From: Spongilla lacustris | Lineage: Eukaryota > Porifera > Demospongiae > Spongillida > Spongillidae | Assembly (NCBI GenBank): GCA_949361645.1 | Contig: OX442416.1 | Location: 15,948,674-16,012,673 of the forward strand | Direction of reading: 5' to 3' | Length of the DNA: 64,000 nucleotides | Part shown: positions 11,471 through 26,176 of the stretch, piece after piece | Layout: every line of letters starts with the position of its first letter | Numbering within the stretch: the stretch's first letter is position 1 | The notes under the pieces: model-generated | The model's input: the letters and a program-made list of their open reading frames with translations, nothing else | Told to the model about the DNA's origin: nothing | Databases searched by the model: none | Program-made: the position numbers and the translations under genes

Positions 11471-12782
11471 CAGTGGCGGATCTAGGATTGGGGCTATAGG
11501 GGGGGCGGTTTGTTGGAGGGGCGGCCGGGGGCGGGGCCCACCCACTCACCAGCAAGGGGGTATGGGGGAGCGCTGTAAGCTCCCCCATCGGGGCCTGGGG
11601 CGGAGCCCCAGAAGCTTTCACATTTTTCGCTTCAAAGCAGCTAAAAATCAGCGTATTCGCAGCGCAGTGAAAGAATTTACATACGCGCGAAAGACAACGA
11701 AGTTTATTGCGACAACGCGCCTCGTAACGGTCGTCAACAGGCGTCTAATTAAGAATATTGGATATGCTCGCGTGAGCAAACCGTACTTCTCCTCTATATT
11801 GTCGTTGTGATGCAGCAGCTGTGAAAATGTACGGAACGGTGCGTCTAATTAAACCTTTAGTGACAATCGGTAGACCATGTACTTGTACATTTAAAGACTG
11901 AAACTTTGTTATTGTTAATTATGATCGTGATTCAGTTAAGTTAGTATACACCTATCAGTGGCGTAGGGAGGGAATATAGAGTGCAGCGGCCAACAAAGGT
12001 GGTTCCCCCGCCTCCCCGGGGAGGGTACGGGAGGGGGCACCCCTCCCGGCCAGCTAGGGGCACGGGGGAGCGCTGTAAGCTCCCTCATCGGGGTCTGGGG
12101 CGGAGCCCTAGAAGCCAACGCTTTTTTTGTAGAAAACCCCCCAAAACAACGCTAAAACTGTAACCAGGTTAATTTGTTTTGAGACCTTGCCTCTGCGCAT
12201 GTAATATAAAATACAAAACGGCTATAGTGCAGCCAAGGCCACTTTTGGTAACCGTTGTACACTGGGTAGCCTAGCTTGAGCTAGCTCTCACGATCGATTT
12301 GAAGACCACTTGCATGTCATTAACTATAGCAGCAATTGCTCAGCTATAATTGAATTGATACATGCGCGCTTGTGAACCTATTCTTTTTTATTGTTGTGAA
12401 AAAGTGCAGCGGCCATGGCCGCTGCTGCCGCCCCAGCTCCTACGCCACTGCCTATGCACATGCAGGCAAGATTTCGAAGGAGGGTTATTAAATAAAATTT
12501 CCGGTATTAGATTAAATTTCGTAATCACTGAAACTTTTCAGAAATTGCCGCCCCCCCCCCCCCCCCCCCCCCCCCCCCACATACACACAAACACACAAAA
12601 GGTGTGCTTTCTAGATGCGCGTGCGTTACGTACGGTAGGAAGTGCGCGCGCACGCTGTGTGTGTGTGTGTGGGGGGGGGGGGGGGGCGGGGGGGGGCGGC
12701 AATTTCATGACAGGGGCGGCATTTAATATGAATGGGGGGGGGGGCGGCCGCCCCCCCCAAGGCTATGCTAGATCCGCCACTG
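11471..12782. mobile_element. Composite hAT-type element, copy A (1312 bp)
   Basis: The ends are CAGTGGCGGATCTAG and CTAGATCCGCCACTG, and the exact 8-bp target duplication CTGTGCTC lies at 11463-11470 and 12783-12790, the hallmark of hAT transposition. No transposase frame is present, so it is non-autonomous. It contains a second element at 11956-12451, poly-C at 12549-12578 and a poly-G tract. A near-identical composite sits at 22955-24349. Confidence 0.9.
11956..12451. mobile_element. Element nested inside composite A
   Basis: The ends CAGTGGCGTAGG and CTCCTACGCCACTG are inverted copies of each other. The flanks share CCTAT (ACACCTAT before, CCTATGCA after), too short for a clean 8-bp duplication. 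The same junctions occur in composite B, so the insertion happened once, before the composite moved. Confidence 0.75.
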
Positions 12783-13682
12783 CTGTGCTCGTGTGCCTAC
12801 TGGCAGCCATCTTGGTGATCATTCTAAGGCTGTTCAAAAAGGTCGTCTATCGACTGGCTCTCTACCAGGTGTTGGCTTCCTTGGCCTTGGCGACGAATAT
12901 GATATTGCAAAATATTCTATTAGACTACAATCATAACTATGGTCGACAATGTATCGCTATGGGATGGTTGCTCTTATACGCAGAATGGATGAAGCTACTC
13001 TTCACGATGTGGGTAACCTTTCATCTCTTCTGTTTTGCGGTACTCCACAAGAATCTGAAGAAGTTTGTTATTGTACGTTTTGACGTCACTACTCATGCCA
13101 GCGGTGATAGCGTGCATACCTCTGATAACCAAAACATATGGACGTAGCCCAGATGGTAGTTATTGTTTTATCTATGCCGAAGATAGCGATGTTGCATTCA
13201 TAGAAAGGTTTGCGCTCTGGGATGGTCCAGCAGTGATTATTCTTTTAGCCATGGTTGTCATGGTGATAAAAGTGACTGGTAGAGTGTGTTTGAGGTCAAA
13301 GTATGAGCCAATCACTGATGGAGACCAGTTCTGGAAGGCTCTTAAGCAGCTCCTTCCGTTGGCTGCTTTTCCTACATTGTTTCTCACCTTTGAAATCCCT
13401 ATATTCATGTTTCATGTATATGCAGCAACAAGCTCCATACCTAACATGGCACTGGAAATATCAAGGGGTGTGTTTTTCTCCTTGTGGAGTATGACCTCTG
13501 GGGGAACTCATCTAATACACATCGTTGTAGTTAAATGTTTGTCATTGGCTGGAAACAGAAGACGTGAAAATGGAAATGGAGTGATGCAACAAACCAATAA
13601 TCCAACTACCATCCTGGTACCAGGATCGTCTAGATCTGTGCAGAGTGCTACTCAATTCTCCTTTCCAACACCTAGCATTTGA

Positions 13683-14245
13683 TGTGCGGCACCTAGAACT
13701 AGAACTTCAATATAAATTTTATGCATGGCTGGTGGAAAACAACGTATATCAGGTCTTTGGGGTCCGAATGAAGTTCATTTCTATAAAGAAGTGTTCAATG
13801 AGTAGCATGCGAATTACCACGTGCGATAGTATGGTCCAATGTACGTGTGTGCAGGATGAAGTCGTGAATGGTATGGGATACACTATATTTATCAGGAAAC
13901 AGTTAAAGTTTAATACCAGGTTACCGGCATACAATCAAGTAGTTAGTTATACCGTCCAGCCAAGCCCCAAGGGGGTGTATGATTTCTTTTCATTTTCATG
14001 TTCCTTGCAAGCCGATCATTTTAGAAAAAGCATGGTCATGCATGAAAAACATGAAACATCCTTCCAAGATTTTGTTTGATGCTTTTAAGATCAATGCCAT
14101 GCATACGTATTTTTTTTCTTCCGGTAGGTAAAAACTAGTGTGTCGAATAAGATCAGTAGGAATAAGAGTTTTCTCGTCGTACGCGTTATCCACGGCGACT
14201 CAGGGTTCTACTAATCGTGGGACCGATAGACGGGTCCCCAGACTA
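13683..14245 (+). repeat. Duplicated 3' trailer of receptor copy 4
   Basis: It matches 1544-2030 and 50247-50700 over several hundred bases, including the GGGACCGATAGACGGGTCCC hairpin block near 14219-14238. It has no gene of its own. Confidence 0.7.
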
Positions 14246-14808
14246 TGCTGTTGCATGCATTGGTAGTTATCAATATTAAGTAGATCACTGTAAAAAGTAT
14301 GTTGATTTGCTAAATAAACGCAAACTAAAAAATAAAGAAATAAAAAGCGACAGGGGCTTCGCCCCAGGCCCGGCCACTTGCATTGGGAAGCTACATGTAT
14401 CAGCGCTGCCCCAGACCCTCTAGCTGTCACGCACGCCCCCTCCTGTGCCCTATACTCACATAGGGCGCGCGGGAAGGGGGTTGCCTTTCGCGTGACAGCT
14501 AGGGGGGTCACAAATCACTGCCAACGACACAGGCATCTTCTGAATTTTTCTCAAACATGGGCATTTGCTTAATAAGAGTGAATGCCAGAGCAATTCTCCG
14601 TAGAGTGTAGAACTGAACAGCTGTAATAACTAATTTTGTGTATTGTAGATTTATAATGTACATTGTACCTTAATTTTGTGTTCTTTATCATTGTTATTGC
14701 AAATATGTAAGTGGATTGGCGCTTTACTATTTACGATTCAAAACAAATTCATTAAAATTAAAATACTCATTATTTTAATAACGATACACTATCATAAACT
14801 GCCTATAG
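14246..14808 (+). pseudogene. Retrotransposon 3' end with inserted GC-rich block
   Basis: The block at 14510-14640 matches the end of the relic at 2560-2680 (ATGGGCATTTGCTTAATAAG, then GTGAATGCCAGAGC). A GC-rich insert at about 14345-14508 (GGGGCTTCGCCCCAGGCCCG to GTGACAGCTAGGGGG) separates it from the receptor trailer. Confidence 0.4.
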
Positions 14809-15497
14809 TTAATGCAAAACATATCTGGTGAGTATGGCAGTGGCATTAGCCCTCACTAGATGGAGATTGAGCCTGCCATAGAAGTCTCCAAGGACAGTCG
14901 ACTTGGGCCTGCATGTTAGAGTGGCAAGCCGTGATGCCAGCTGAGAGAAGGCTTCAATAGCTTCATTTCCCCATGCACCATATGTCTCAGCTACCAGGGG
15001 AACACACAACCAGCCGAGTTCTTTGCATTTTGGATCAATGACCTTGTGCTTTCTGCCTTCAGTGGCTAGGGCAGCTGATCCTGCAGACACTCCAGCTTCC
15101 ATAAGGGTATGTGTGTTAAGCGGAGAGGTTACAGAGATGTCAAAGGCAGCTGTCATGCCTGTTGCCCAGTTAGTCAACAGAAAGTCACCAGGACAGGTGT
15201 GGCTATGATCGGCTGTGAGGTCATTGCCAGCTTCCACTTGGACGCCAAGATGGGCCTGGTGACATGTTTCAGCCAGAACATCACGAAGGGTGTTGTGTCG
15301 TGCCACAACATCACCCCCACGCTTACAAGTGATGGCATAATGTCCAAGGGGGGTCAAGGGCCTTGTCAGGGCAAAGAGCGCACTGGGATCCCTGGGATGT
15401 GTCCATACCAAGTCACCACTTTACGGCAACTTGATGGACCAGTGCATCAAGATGTAGACCCAGCCCCTGTGATGGTAGGACAGACAGCCAGGAGGAT
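14809..15497 (-). pseudogene. Non-LTR retrotransposon C-terminal module (best minus copy)
   Basis: The open frame at 14809-15411 on the minus strand has GHYAITCKRGGD, then VVARHNTLRDVL, E, PGDFLLTNW and AAFDISVTSPL. Further on come ELGWLCVPLVAETYGAWG, EAIEAFSQLASRLA and the C-terminus. The order (Cys/His cluster, RHN, PGD followed about 12 residues later by D) fits the restriction-like endonuclease region of R2-type retrotransposons. That is inference from motif order. No reverse transcriptase lies upstream on this strand, so the copy is 5'-truncated. Its upstream end meets a hAT-type element at about 15498. Confidence 0.55.
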
Positions 15498-16788
15498 ATG
15501 GTGTGTAACCTCCCCTGAATAATGAAAATCGATTTTTCCGAATAATTGTAAAACACTAATTGATTTTTCAGGTTTTTCTGGATCTGAAAATCAATACTTG
15601 AAAAAAGAAAATCGATTTTTCCAAATAGGTTTTGACAATTTGCCAGCCGAATACCTAGGTTATTCAGGTTTTCTGCTCATTGAGCCACCTAAATGTACAC
15701 ATCACACCAGAGACCATCCTACATCTACCCACATCACACCAGATACCAGATGCCCTCAGCACACAAACACACTTACTCCCATCACACCAGATGCCCTCAT
15801 GAGGCACACAAACACACTTACTCCCATCACACCAGATGTTCTCATGAGGCACACAACCACAGCTTCCCCCATCACACCGGATGCCCTCAGCACACAACCA
15901 CAGCTTCCCCCATCACACCGGATGCCCTCAGCACACAACCACACTTACTCCCATCACACCAGATGCCCTCATGAGGTACACAAACACACTTACTCCCATC
16001 ACACCAGATGTCCTCATGAGGCACACAACCACAGCAGCTTCCCCCATCACACCGGATGCCCTCAGCACACAACCACACTTACTCCCATCACACCAGATGC
16101 CCTCAAGAGGCACACAACCACACTTACTCCCATCACACCAGATGCCCTCATGAGGCACACAACCACAGCTTCCCCCATCACACCGGATGCCCTCAGCACA
16201 CAACCACACTTACTCCCATCACACCAGATGCCCTCATGAGGCACACAACCACAGCTCTAGCCCCATCACACCAGACACCCTCCTACAACTACCCACATTG
16301 CACCAGATCAGTACAGCATGCATCCACAGCTACCCACATCACACCAGATACACTCAGCACACAACCACAGCTACCTACATAGGCCTAAATCGCTTGGCCT
16401 AACCCACATACCTAGATGGGCGTGTCTGACCTAAGTTAGCGTGGGGGGCCACTATATGATGTACATACAAATCGTACCCGATGCCAAAAGAGTAGAACCA
16501 CAGATGATTTTTACGCAGCACCGGCCATGCAGCCTCTATTTCACCATCGCGAGTTTTGAAAATACTAGAAACTAAGTACATGTAGGCGTAAGTGCGATAT
16601 CAGCTCAGAGAGATAGATGAAAGAAACCAGCTCGTTCGAAATGCACAAAGCTAGCTCGATTTGATTTGTAGCTGGAGCTTTCCGTCGTCATGACTCGTGA
16701 AGAGGGAGATCTGTTGGCTAGTTGATGTTCGGATAATTTACTGCCCGTACATGTAAACTCGTCCCCACGTATATATACAACATATGTA
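15498..16788. mobile_element. GGTGTGTAACC hAT-type element, copy 1 (truncated)
   Basis: From GGTGTGTAACCTCCCCTGAA onward it follows the element at 57910-59441 closely: AAAATCGATTTTTCC repeats, TTGCCAGCCGAATACCTAGG, the minisatellite, and the CTCGTCCCCACGTATATATA block. The right inverted end is missing. The element stops abruptly in the promoter of receptor copy 5. It has no transposase. Confidence 0.75.
15700..16390. repeat. CATCACACCAGATGCCCTCA minisatellite
   Basis: There are many tandem units of the form CATCACACCAGATGCCCTCA joined by variable linkers (TGAGGCACACAACCACA, GCACACAACCACA, ACTTACTCCC). The related array at 58120-58700 lies in the same position in the sister element. Open frames across it are artefacts of the repeat. 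Confidence 0.9.
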
Positions 16789-16842
16789 CGTACAATACGT
16801 TGAGCTGGCAGTTAGGGCGTCGCCGCCTGTTACATTTATACG

Positions 16843-17750
16843 ATGAATGGCTCTGGTGCAAACGTTTCCTCTGTTGTTGACGTACTTGTTACCACTAGTA
16901 CTGTAGCCAACAGTGTCTCTGTGCTCGTGTGCCTACTGACAGTCATCTTGGTGCTCATTCTAAAGCTCTACAAAAAGGTCGTCTATCGACTGGCTCTCTA
17001 CCAGGTGTTGGCTTCGTTGGCCTTGGCGACGAATATGATATTGCAAAATATTCTATTAGACTACAATCATAACTATGGTCGACAATGTATCGCTATGGGA
17101 TGGTTGCTCTTACATATACGCAGAATGGATGAAGCTACTTTTCACGATGTGGGTAACCTTTCATCTCTTCTGTTTTGCGGTACTCCACAAGAATCTGAAA
17201 AAGCTTGAATTATTGTACGTTTTGACGTCACTACTCATGCCAGCGGTGATAGCGTGCATACCTCTGATAACCAAAACATATGGACCTAGCCCAGATGGTA
17301 GTTATTGTTATATTTATGCCGAAGGTAGCGATGTTGCATTCATAGAAAGGTTTGCCCTCTGGGATGGTCCAGCAGTGATTATTCTTTTAGCAGCCTCCAT
17401 AGCCATGGTTGTCATGGTGATAAAAGTGACTGGTAGAGTGTGTTTGAGGTCAAAGTATGAGCCAATCACCGATGGAGACCAGTTCTGGAAGGCTCTTAAG
17501 CAGCTCCTTCCATTGGCTGCTTTTCCTATTTTTGTTTCTCATCTTTGAAATCCCTGTATTCATATTTCATGTATATGCAACAACAAGCTCCACACCTAAC
17601 ATGGCACTGGAAATATCAAGGAGTGTGTTTTTCTCCTTGTGGAGTATGACCTCTGGTGGAACTCTTTTGGTACACATCTTTGTAGTCAGATGTTGGACAA
17701 AAAAAAGTGTTTGTAATCACAATTTCATTCCACTAGCTTGCAAGATGTAG
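16843..17750 (+). pseudogene. Receptor copy 5 (two frameshifts)
   Basis: The full length of the family is present, from MNGSGANVSS to the short tail NHNFIPLACKM. A 4-base gain (CTTACATATACGC against CTTATACGC) shifts the frame before TM3, and a 1-base gain (CCTATTTTTGTTTC) shifts it again in TM6. The intact parts read as the family. The tail has eight A residues after TGGAC. The shared promoter is cut off by the transposon ending at about 16788, so the TTACGTCA site is absent. It is either dead or, less likely, carries assembly errors. Confidence 0.8.
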
Positions 17751-21211
<3,461 letters not shown>

Positions 21212-21235
21212 TACACATACACATACACACACACA

Positions 21236-21290
<55 letters not shown>
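21212..21290. repeat. (CA)n microsatellite abutting an exon acceptor
   Basis: The CA repeat ends in ACAAACAG directly before the exon copy at 21291. Confidence 0.9.
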
Positions 21291-21492
21291 GGCTCACCCC
21301 TACATGACAGGTGTCTGGCTGTAGCTGGTGGGATCTACTTTGCAGGTCTGGAGGGTGCCATTATTGGACCGATCCTCCTCTGCTGCCTCCTCTTTGTCAA
21401 GGAGCTCTAGAAAAAACCTTTGTGAGCAAATTGAGCAGGCCGATTCCCCACAGCCCCACAAGGCTCACTTGAGCAGCGACTATTTGCATTAG
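21291..21492 (+). pseudogene. TMEM245-like last exon, broken copy
   Basis: It aligns along its whole length with the exon at 40289-40487. A 2-base gain (ACAGGTGTCTGGC) shifts the frame, and GAGCTCTAGAAAAAACC puts a stop where the others read ELYNN. It ends in the usual TTTGCATTAG. Confidence 0.8.
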
Positions 21493-21838
21493 TTGTGGGT
21501 GACAGTTGTGTCTCCTGGGTGTGTTGTTTATGTGTGCTTGTATGTGCTGAAGACTGACCTAATATTTCTGATATGTTGTACTGATTAAAAAGATGTGCTT
21601 GCCCAGCATCAAGTTCAAGAGGTTGATATGCTGCATGGAACTGCCAAGATGGCCGCTAATATAACTAATATAATATATGTGTAGGTATGCAGGACAAGAT
21701 CCTTTGGACACCCCCTGATCGTGGCTCTACCTATAATGATTAATTTTGCAATAGCTAATTTGATCTTTATGCGTCATGGTGTACTCTACGTACGTCGAGC
21801 TCAACAGTTAGGGCGTCGCCTCCTTTTACTTTTATACG

Positions 21839-22177
21839 ATGAATAGTTCTGATGCAAACGGTTCCTCCGTTGTTGACGTACTTTTTATCACTGTAGCCAA
21901 CAGTGTCTCTGTGCTCGTGTGCCTACTGGCAGCCATCTTGGTGCTCATTCTAAAGCTCTACAAAAAGGTCGTCTATCGACTAGCTCTCTACCAGGTGTTG
22001 GCTTCGCTGGCCTTGGCGACGGATATGATATTGCAAGCTATTTTGTTTGACTATAGTTCTAGCTATGCGCATGGGGTACGAGTATGTATCGCTATGGGAT
22101 GGTTGCTGTTATACGCAGAATGGATGAAGCTACTCTTCACGATGTGGGTAACCTTTCATCTCTTCAATTCTGTTTAG
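21839..22177 (+). pseudogene. Receptor copy 6, truncated after TM3
   Basis: The gene is open from MNSSDANGSS through TM3 (WVTFHLF) and then joins CAATTCTGTTTAG and spacer sequence (TTTTCCTTGTGTACTGTATG) that normally precedes receptor genes. The junction looks like an unequal exchange or deletion. The first outer loop, LFDYSSSYAHGVRVC, is the longest in the family. The CRE-like site upstream is altered (ATGCGTCA). A 112-residue, three-helix product would be made if expressed, but it is unlikely to be a receptor. Confidence 0.8.
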
Positions 22178-22269
22178 CTTATACTAAAGAATTTTCTTGT
22201 AATGTTTTCCTTGTGTACTGTATGCCCAACATCAAGTTCAAGAGGTTGATATACTGCATGGAATTGCCA

Positions 22270-22480
22270 AGATCTAGGATGGGTTTGTATCCCTTTGGTT
22301 GTTGAGACCTATGGGGTCAAGAGGCAGTGATGAGTTTTGCTCAGTTGGCATCACGGCTGGCAGTCACCTACTCCAAGCCAAAGTCTGTCATCACACATGA
22401 CCTATATGGCAGATTAAACACCTGCATTATGATCAGTCACAATAGAAGGATCGATCTGGTGCTTGTTATATCTCATGCAC
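22270..22480 (+). pseudogene. Non-LTR retrotransposon tail fragment
   Basis: The words CTAGGATGGGTTTGTATCCC, GTTGTTGAGACCTATGGGGT and TTTTGCTCAGTTGGCATCAC decode to the LGWVCIPLVVETYG and FAQLASRLA motifs with a frameshift. It matches 48820-49090 closely. Confidence 0.55.
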
Positions 22481-22605
22481 ATGTACATGTATGGAGGACT
22501 TTTTTTGTGTGTAACCTATGTCTATTTGTGATTAGTTGTATCATACAATGTATGTATTATTTAGTCCAACATTATTATTTAATTGTAGCAATTAATTTTA
22601 TCTGA

Positions 22606-22613
22606 TTACGTCA
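22606..22613 (+). promoter_or_regulatory. CRE-like site TTACGTCA before receptor copy 7
   Basis: The exact octamer lies 81 bp before the ATG at 22694, in the second promoter type (GATTACGTCATTAATTGG) also seen before copy 13. Confidence 0.4.
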
Positions 22614-22954
22614 TTAATTGGTATACTTATAAATAAGTTGTAACGCCGAGTTATATAGCAGGGCGTCACCACCTTTTATTTTTATACGTCACAATGAATA
22701 GTTCCGATGCAAACGTTTCTTCCGTTGTTAACGTACTTGTTATCACTGTAGCCAACAGTGTCTCTGTGTTCATGTGCCTTACTGGCAGCCATCTTGGTGC
22801 TCATTGTGGGTAACTTTTCATCTCTTCTGTTTTGCGGTACTCCACAAGAACCTGAAGAAGCTTGAAGTGTTGTACTTTGTGACCTCGCTACTCGTACCAG
22901 CGGTGTTAGCGTGTGTGCCTCTGATAACCGATACATATGGACGTAGCCCGGTCA

Positions 22955-24230
22955 CAGTGGTGGATCTAGGAATGGGGCTATGGGGAGGGCGGTTGCTTGG
23001 AGGGGCGGTCGGGGACGGGGCCCACCCACTCACCAGCAAGGGGGTATGGGGGAGCGCTGTAAGCTCCCCCATCGGGGTTTGGGGCTCCGCCCCAGAAGCT
23101 TTCACATTTTTTGCTTCAAAGCCGCTAAAAATCAGCGCATTCGCAGCGCAGTGAAAGAATTTACATACGCGCGAAAGACAACGAAGTTTTTTGCGATAAC
23201 GCGCCTCGTAACGGTCGTCAACAGGGGTCTGAGAATATTGGATATGCTCGCGTGAGCATACCGTACTTCTCCTCTATATTGTCGTTGTGATGTATGTAAA
23301 TCGCTTTAGAGGTATGGTGATATAGCAATTGAAGCAGCAGCAGCAGCTGTGAAAATGTTTCGCCATTTGCACCTTTTACGGAACGGTGCACCTAATTAAA
23401 CCTTTAGTGACAATCGGTAGACCATGTACTTGTACATTTAAAGACTGAAACTTTGTTATTGTTATTTATGATCGTGTTAGTATACACCTATCAGTGGCAG
23501 AGTTAAGCCAACAAAGGTGGTTCCCCTGCCTCCCCGGGGAGGGTAGGGGAGGGGGGTACGCGGGTACCCCTCCTGGCCAGCTAGGGGCGCGGGGGAGCAC
23601 TGTAAGCTCCCCCATTGGGGTCTGGGGCGGAGCCCTAGAAGCCAACGCTTTTTGCGTAGAAACCCCCCCCCCCCCCCCCCCCCCAAAACAACGCAAAAAC
23701 TGTAACCAGGTTAGTTTTGTTTTGAGACCTTGCCTCTGCGCATGTAATATAAAATACAAAACGGCTATAGTGCAGCCAAGGCCACTTTTGGTAACCGTTG
23801 TACACTAGGTAGCCTAGCTTGAGCTAGCTCTCGCGATCGATTTGAAGACCACTTGCATCAGTTGCATGTCTGCAGCAATTGCTCTGCTAATTGAATTGAT
23901 ACATGCGCGCTTGTCAACCTATTATTATTATTTTTATTTTGTTGTTGTGAAAAAGTGCAGCGGCCATGGCCGCTGCTGCCGCCCCAGCTCCTACGCCACT
24001 GCCCTATGCACATGCAGGCAAGATTTCGAAGGAACGAATAAAACGTTCGCGGTTACTAAATAAAATTTCCGGTATTAGATGTATCTAGATCTGTGCAAAT
24101 TAATCACTGAAACTTTTAAGAAATTGCCGCCCCCCCCCCCCCCCCCCCACACACACACATATACACACAAGGTGTGCTTTCTAGATGCGCGTGCGTTACC
24201 TACGTAGGAAGTGCGCGCGCACGCGTGTGT

Positions 24231-24261
<31 letters not shown>

Positions 24262-24349
24262 GGGCGGCATTTTCATGACAGGGGCGGCATTTAATATGAA
24301 TGGGGGGGGGGCTGCCGCCCCGCCCAAGGCTATGCTAGATCCGCCACTG
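22955..24349. mobile_element. Composite hAT-type element, copy B (1395 bp)
   Basis: The ends CAGTGGTGGATCTAGG and CTAGATCCGCCACTG match copy A at 11471-12782, as does the interior including the nested element. The target duplication is AGCCCGGA at 24350-24357, with AGCCCGGT followed by CA at 22945-22954. Intact receptor genes read TAGCCCGGATGG here, so the site is empty in them. It has no transposase. Confidence 0.88.
23492..24001. mobile_element. Element nested inside composite B
   Basis: It begins CAGTGGCAGAGTTAAGCC (the left end is partly decayed) and ends CTCCTACGCCACTG. It lies at the same point of the host element as 11956-12451, with the same flank TATACACCTAT. Confidence 0.75.
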
Positions 24350-24472
24350 AGCCCGGAGTGTGATTACTGTTACACTTATGTTTAAAATGACGTTGCGTCC
24401 ATCGAAAGGTTTGCCCTCTGGGATGGTCCAGCAATGAGTATTCTTTTAGCAGCCTCCACAGTCATGGTTGAG

Positions 24473-25196
24473 CAGTGGCGAGGTGGCTTGTCTGTCACTG
24501 GGGGGGGGGCAAATACACAGACTGCCGCCGCCCCCCCCCCCCTCCCCCACGCGCACACACACAAACACACATGCTGCCTTTCTGTCAGAATCTCCTATAT
24601 CGTTACAGGGGCGGATGCAGGATTTTGGCGAGGGGGGGGGGGGGGGGGGGAGGTGGGTTCCACATGGAAAATTGACGCGTCGCCGACACGGAGGGGTGCG
24701 CGCGAAGCGCGCGAAAATTTTTGTGGTGCGCGTTCTAATTTTTCCACAGATTGTATTGGTAACTAAGGCAATCAACACCAATAAATAGTGCCCTCTGTTC
24801 GAGCAGCACGATAACAATAACAAAAACTGGTAGCAATTAACACGTAGCCGATTCTAGATATCATGGCATCAGTCAAGCCGAAGTTTTGGCCGGAACTACT
24901 GTATTTACAACGACATGTATAGAGCAATGTACTTGGATTGTTAACCTACGTTACCGTACTAATACGTAACAAATGCTATAAATATATATCACGTGGGGTG
25001 AAATCCCTCCGATCGCTATGACGAACTCGTCCCCAGCATTATGACTCTATACTACATCATCTTAATTAAACACATTTCGTGTAATCTGCTTGGCGGCTGG
25101 TGCGCCCCTATCGTCCTTTTGGCGCCCCCCCCCCATTTAAGGCCAGCTGCATGGGGGGCAATTGCCCCCCCTGCCCCCCCGGCCACCTCGCCACTG
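24473..25196. mobile_element. hAT-type element with CAGTGGCGAGGTGGC ends
   Basis: The left end CAGTGGCGAGGTGGC is the inverted copy of the right end GCCACCTCGCCACTG. Poly-G and poly-C tracts and a second element start (CAGGGGCGGATGCAGG at 24607) lie inside. The flanks do not match each other, and receptor sequence does not resume after 25196, so a deletion or rearrangement followed insertion. Confidence 0.7.
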
Positions 25197-25677
25197 ACTA
25201 CGAAACGTCTAAAGCTTAGCCGAAACCTCATACACTATGAAGGCTATCTACTGGTACTTATAACTGGTTAATACCTGAATAGGAAGCGTCAAAAAAGCTA
25301 AACAACTACTCTTTCACATACCTATCTTTCAACCCGCACGGACGGCTTGTTTTCTATAGTTTGAAAGCACTTCATGGACACAGAATGGTAGCGCTAACAT
25401 TCGTTTCCAAGAATATGTGAAGAACATTACAAAAGGACGCTCCGTTCAAAAGTTTATTCACTCGTATATCACTCCATTTCAAACAAACTTCGTAATGGAA
25501 TCAGTTACCGGCACGACGCATATAATTGTTAATTGAATCAGTTGTAGGCGTGAAATCGTTAAGAGTTTTAAATTCGTATTGTGTATTTAAAATAAATACT
25601 GAAATGAAAAAAATATACATGTATTATTATTATCACGAATGTATTTATTGTAAGCCATCAATAGCCTTTTAATTACA
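25197..25677. other. Gap between transposons, no gene seen
   Basis: AT-rich single-copy-looking sequence with no supported open frame and no match to the other repeats of the window that I can see. Confidence 0.5.
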
Positions 25678-25927
25678 TTATACCAAACACAAACGTAAAC
25701 AGTTAGGAGGGTGGGAGCTCCCTAGCCAGGTTGGCTCAGGCACAATGGACCGGATCAGGGTCATATTCAATCGCCCATAAATCTCAGCCACCACTGATGA
25801 CTTGGGGGGTGACTGGTGAATGGCCAAGTGAGATGCCAGCCTGGATATGGTATCCTGGGCTTTAATTTGCCCCAATTTCCATATGTCTCCACTGCCAATG
25901 GAATGCAGGACCAACCTAACTCCTGGC
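25678..25927 (-). pseudogene. Non-LTR retrotransposon tail, part 1 (split by hAT)
   Basis: On the minus strand the frame shows TISRLASHLAI, SVVAEIYGRLN and a short C-terminus, as in 14809-15497. It is interrupted at 25927 by the hAT element and continues at 29154. With the element removed, the motif ELGW followed by IPLAVETYG is formed across the junction, allowing for decay. Confidence 0.55.
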
Positions 25928-26176
25928 CAGTGCCGGATTATCCATTGGGCAAGTGGGGCTACAGTCCAGGGGCCCCCAGCCTTAGGGGGCACCAAACGGG
26001 CAAGTATGCATGCGTCGTTTGGTCAGACCCTACCCCACCCCTTCCCAAAGACGCACTGTACACTAAAGAAACCACAATATAATTATCGGTCAATGCATAT
26101 CCCCTCCCCGCCGCTTTGATAATCAACTCCGTCCGTAACGCAGGTTACGGCGAGGAAACTCTGAGTGTGCGTTATT

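Larger units (their letters stand above)
11393..13682 (+). pseudogene. Receptor copy 4, split by a composite hAT element
   Basis: The first 26 codons (MNGSDANISS to VSVL) lie at 11393-11470. The gene resumes at 12783 after a 1.3-kb transposon with an exact 8-bp duplication, CTGTGCTC. A frame change near 13060 (AAGAAGTTTGTTATTG instead of AAGAAGCTTGAAGTG) breaks the gene again. Four codons before AMVVMV in TM5 are missing in frame. The C-terminus is the long-tail type ending SLPTPSI. Loop sequences (ILLDYNHNYGRQC, KTYGRSPDGSYC) are almost identical to copy 5, so these two dead copies are recent sisters. Confidence 0.85.
22694..24470 (+). pseudogene. Receptor copy 7: deleted, split and truncated
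   Basis: The start MNSSDANVSS is normal. A 1-base gain (GTGCCTTACTGG) breaks the frame in TM1, and an internal deletion then joins TM1 to the end of TM3 (GTGCTCATTGTGGGTAAC). A composite hAT element follows at 22955-24349, in the second outer loop after YGRSP. Homology resumes at 24350 and stops for good at about 24470, where another transposon begins. The rest of TM5 to the tail is missing. Confidence 0.85.

Noticed and set aside
12362..13147. 261-codon frame joining Pro/Gly-rich sequence to receptor TM1-TM3
   Set aside because: The first half is transposon sequence with poly-C and poly-G. The frame enters receptor copy 4 by chance and is not a fusion gene.
15598..16239. 213-codon His/Thr/Pro-rich frame
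   Set aside because: It runs through the minisatellite of a hAT-type element. Several frames on both strands stay open only because the repeat unit lacks stops.
24473..25196. 8-bp target duplication for the third element in receptor copy 7
   Set aside because: The flanks (GGTTGAG and ACTACGAA) do not match and receptor sequence does not resume, so a simple insertion cannot be claimed.
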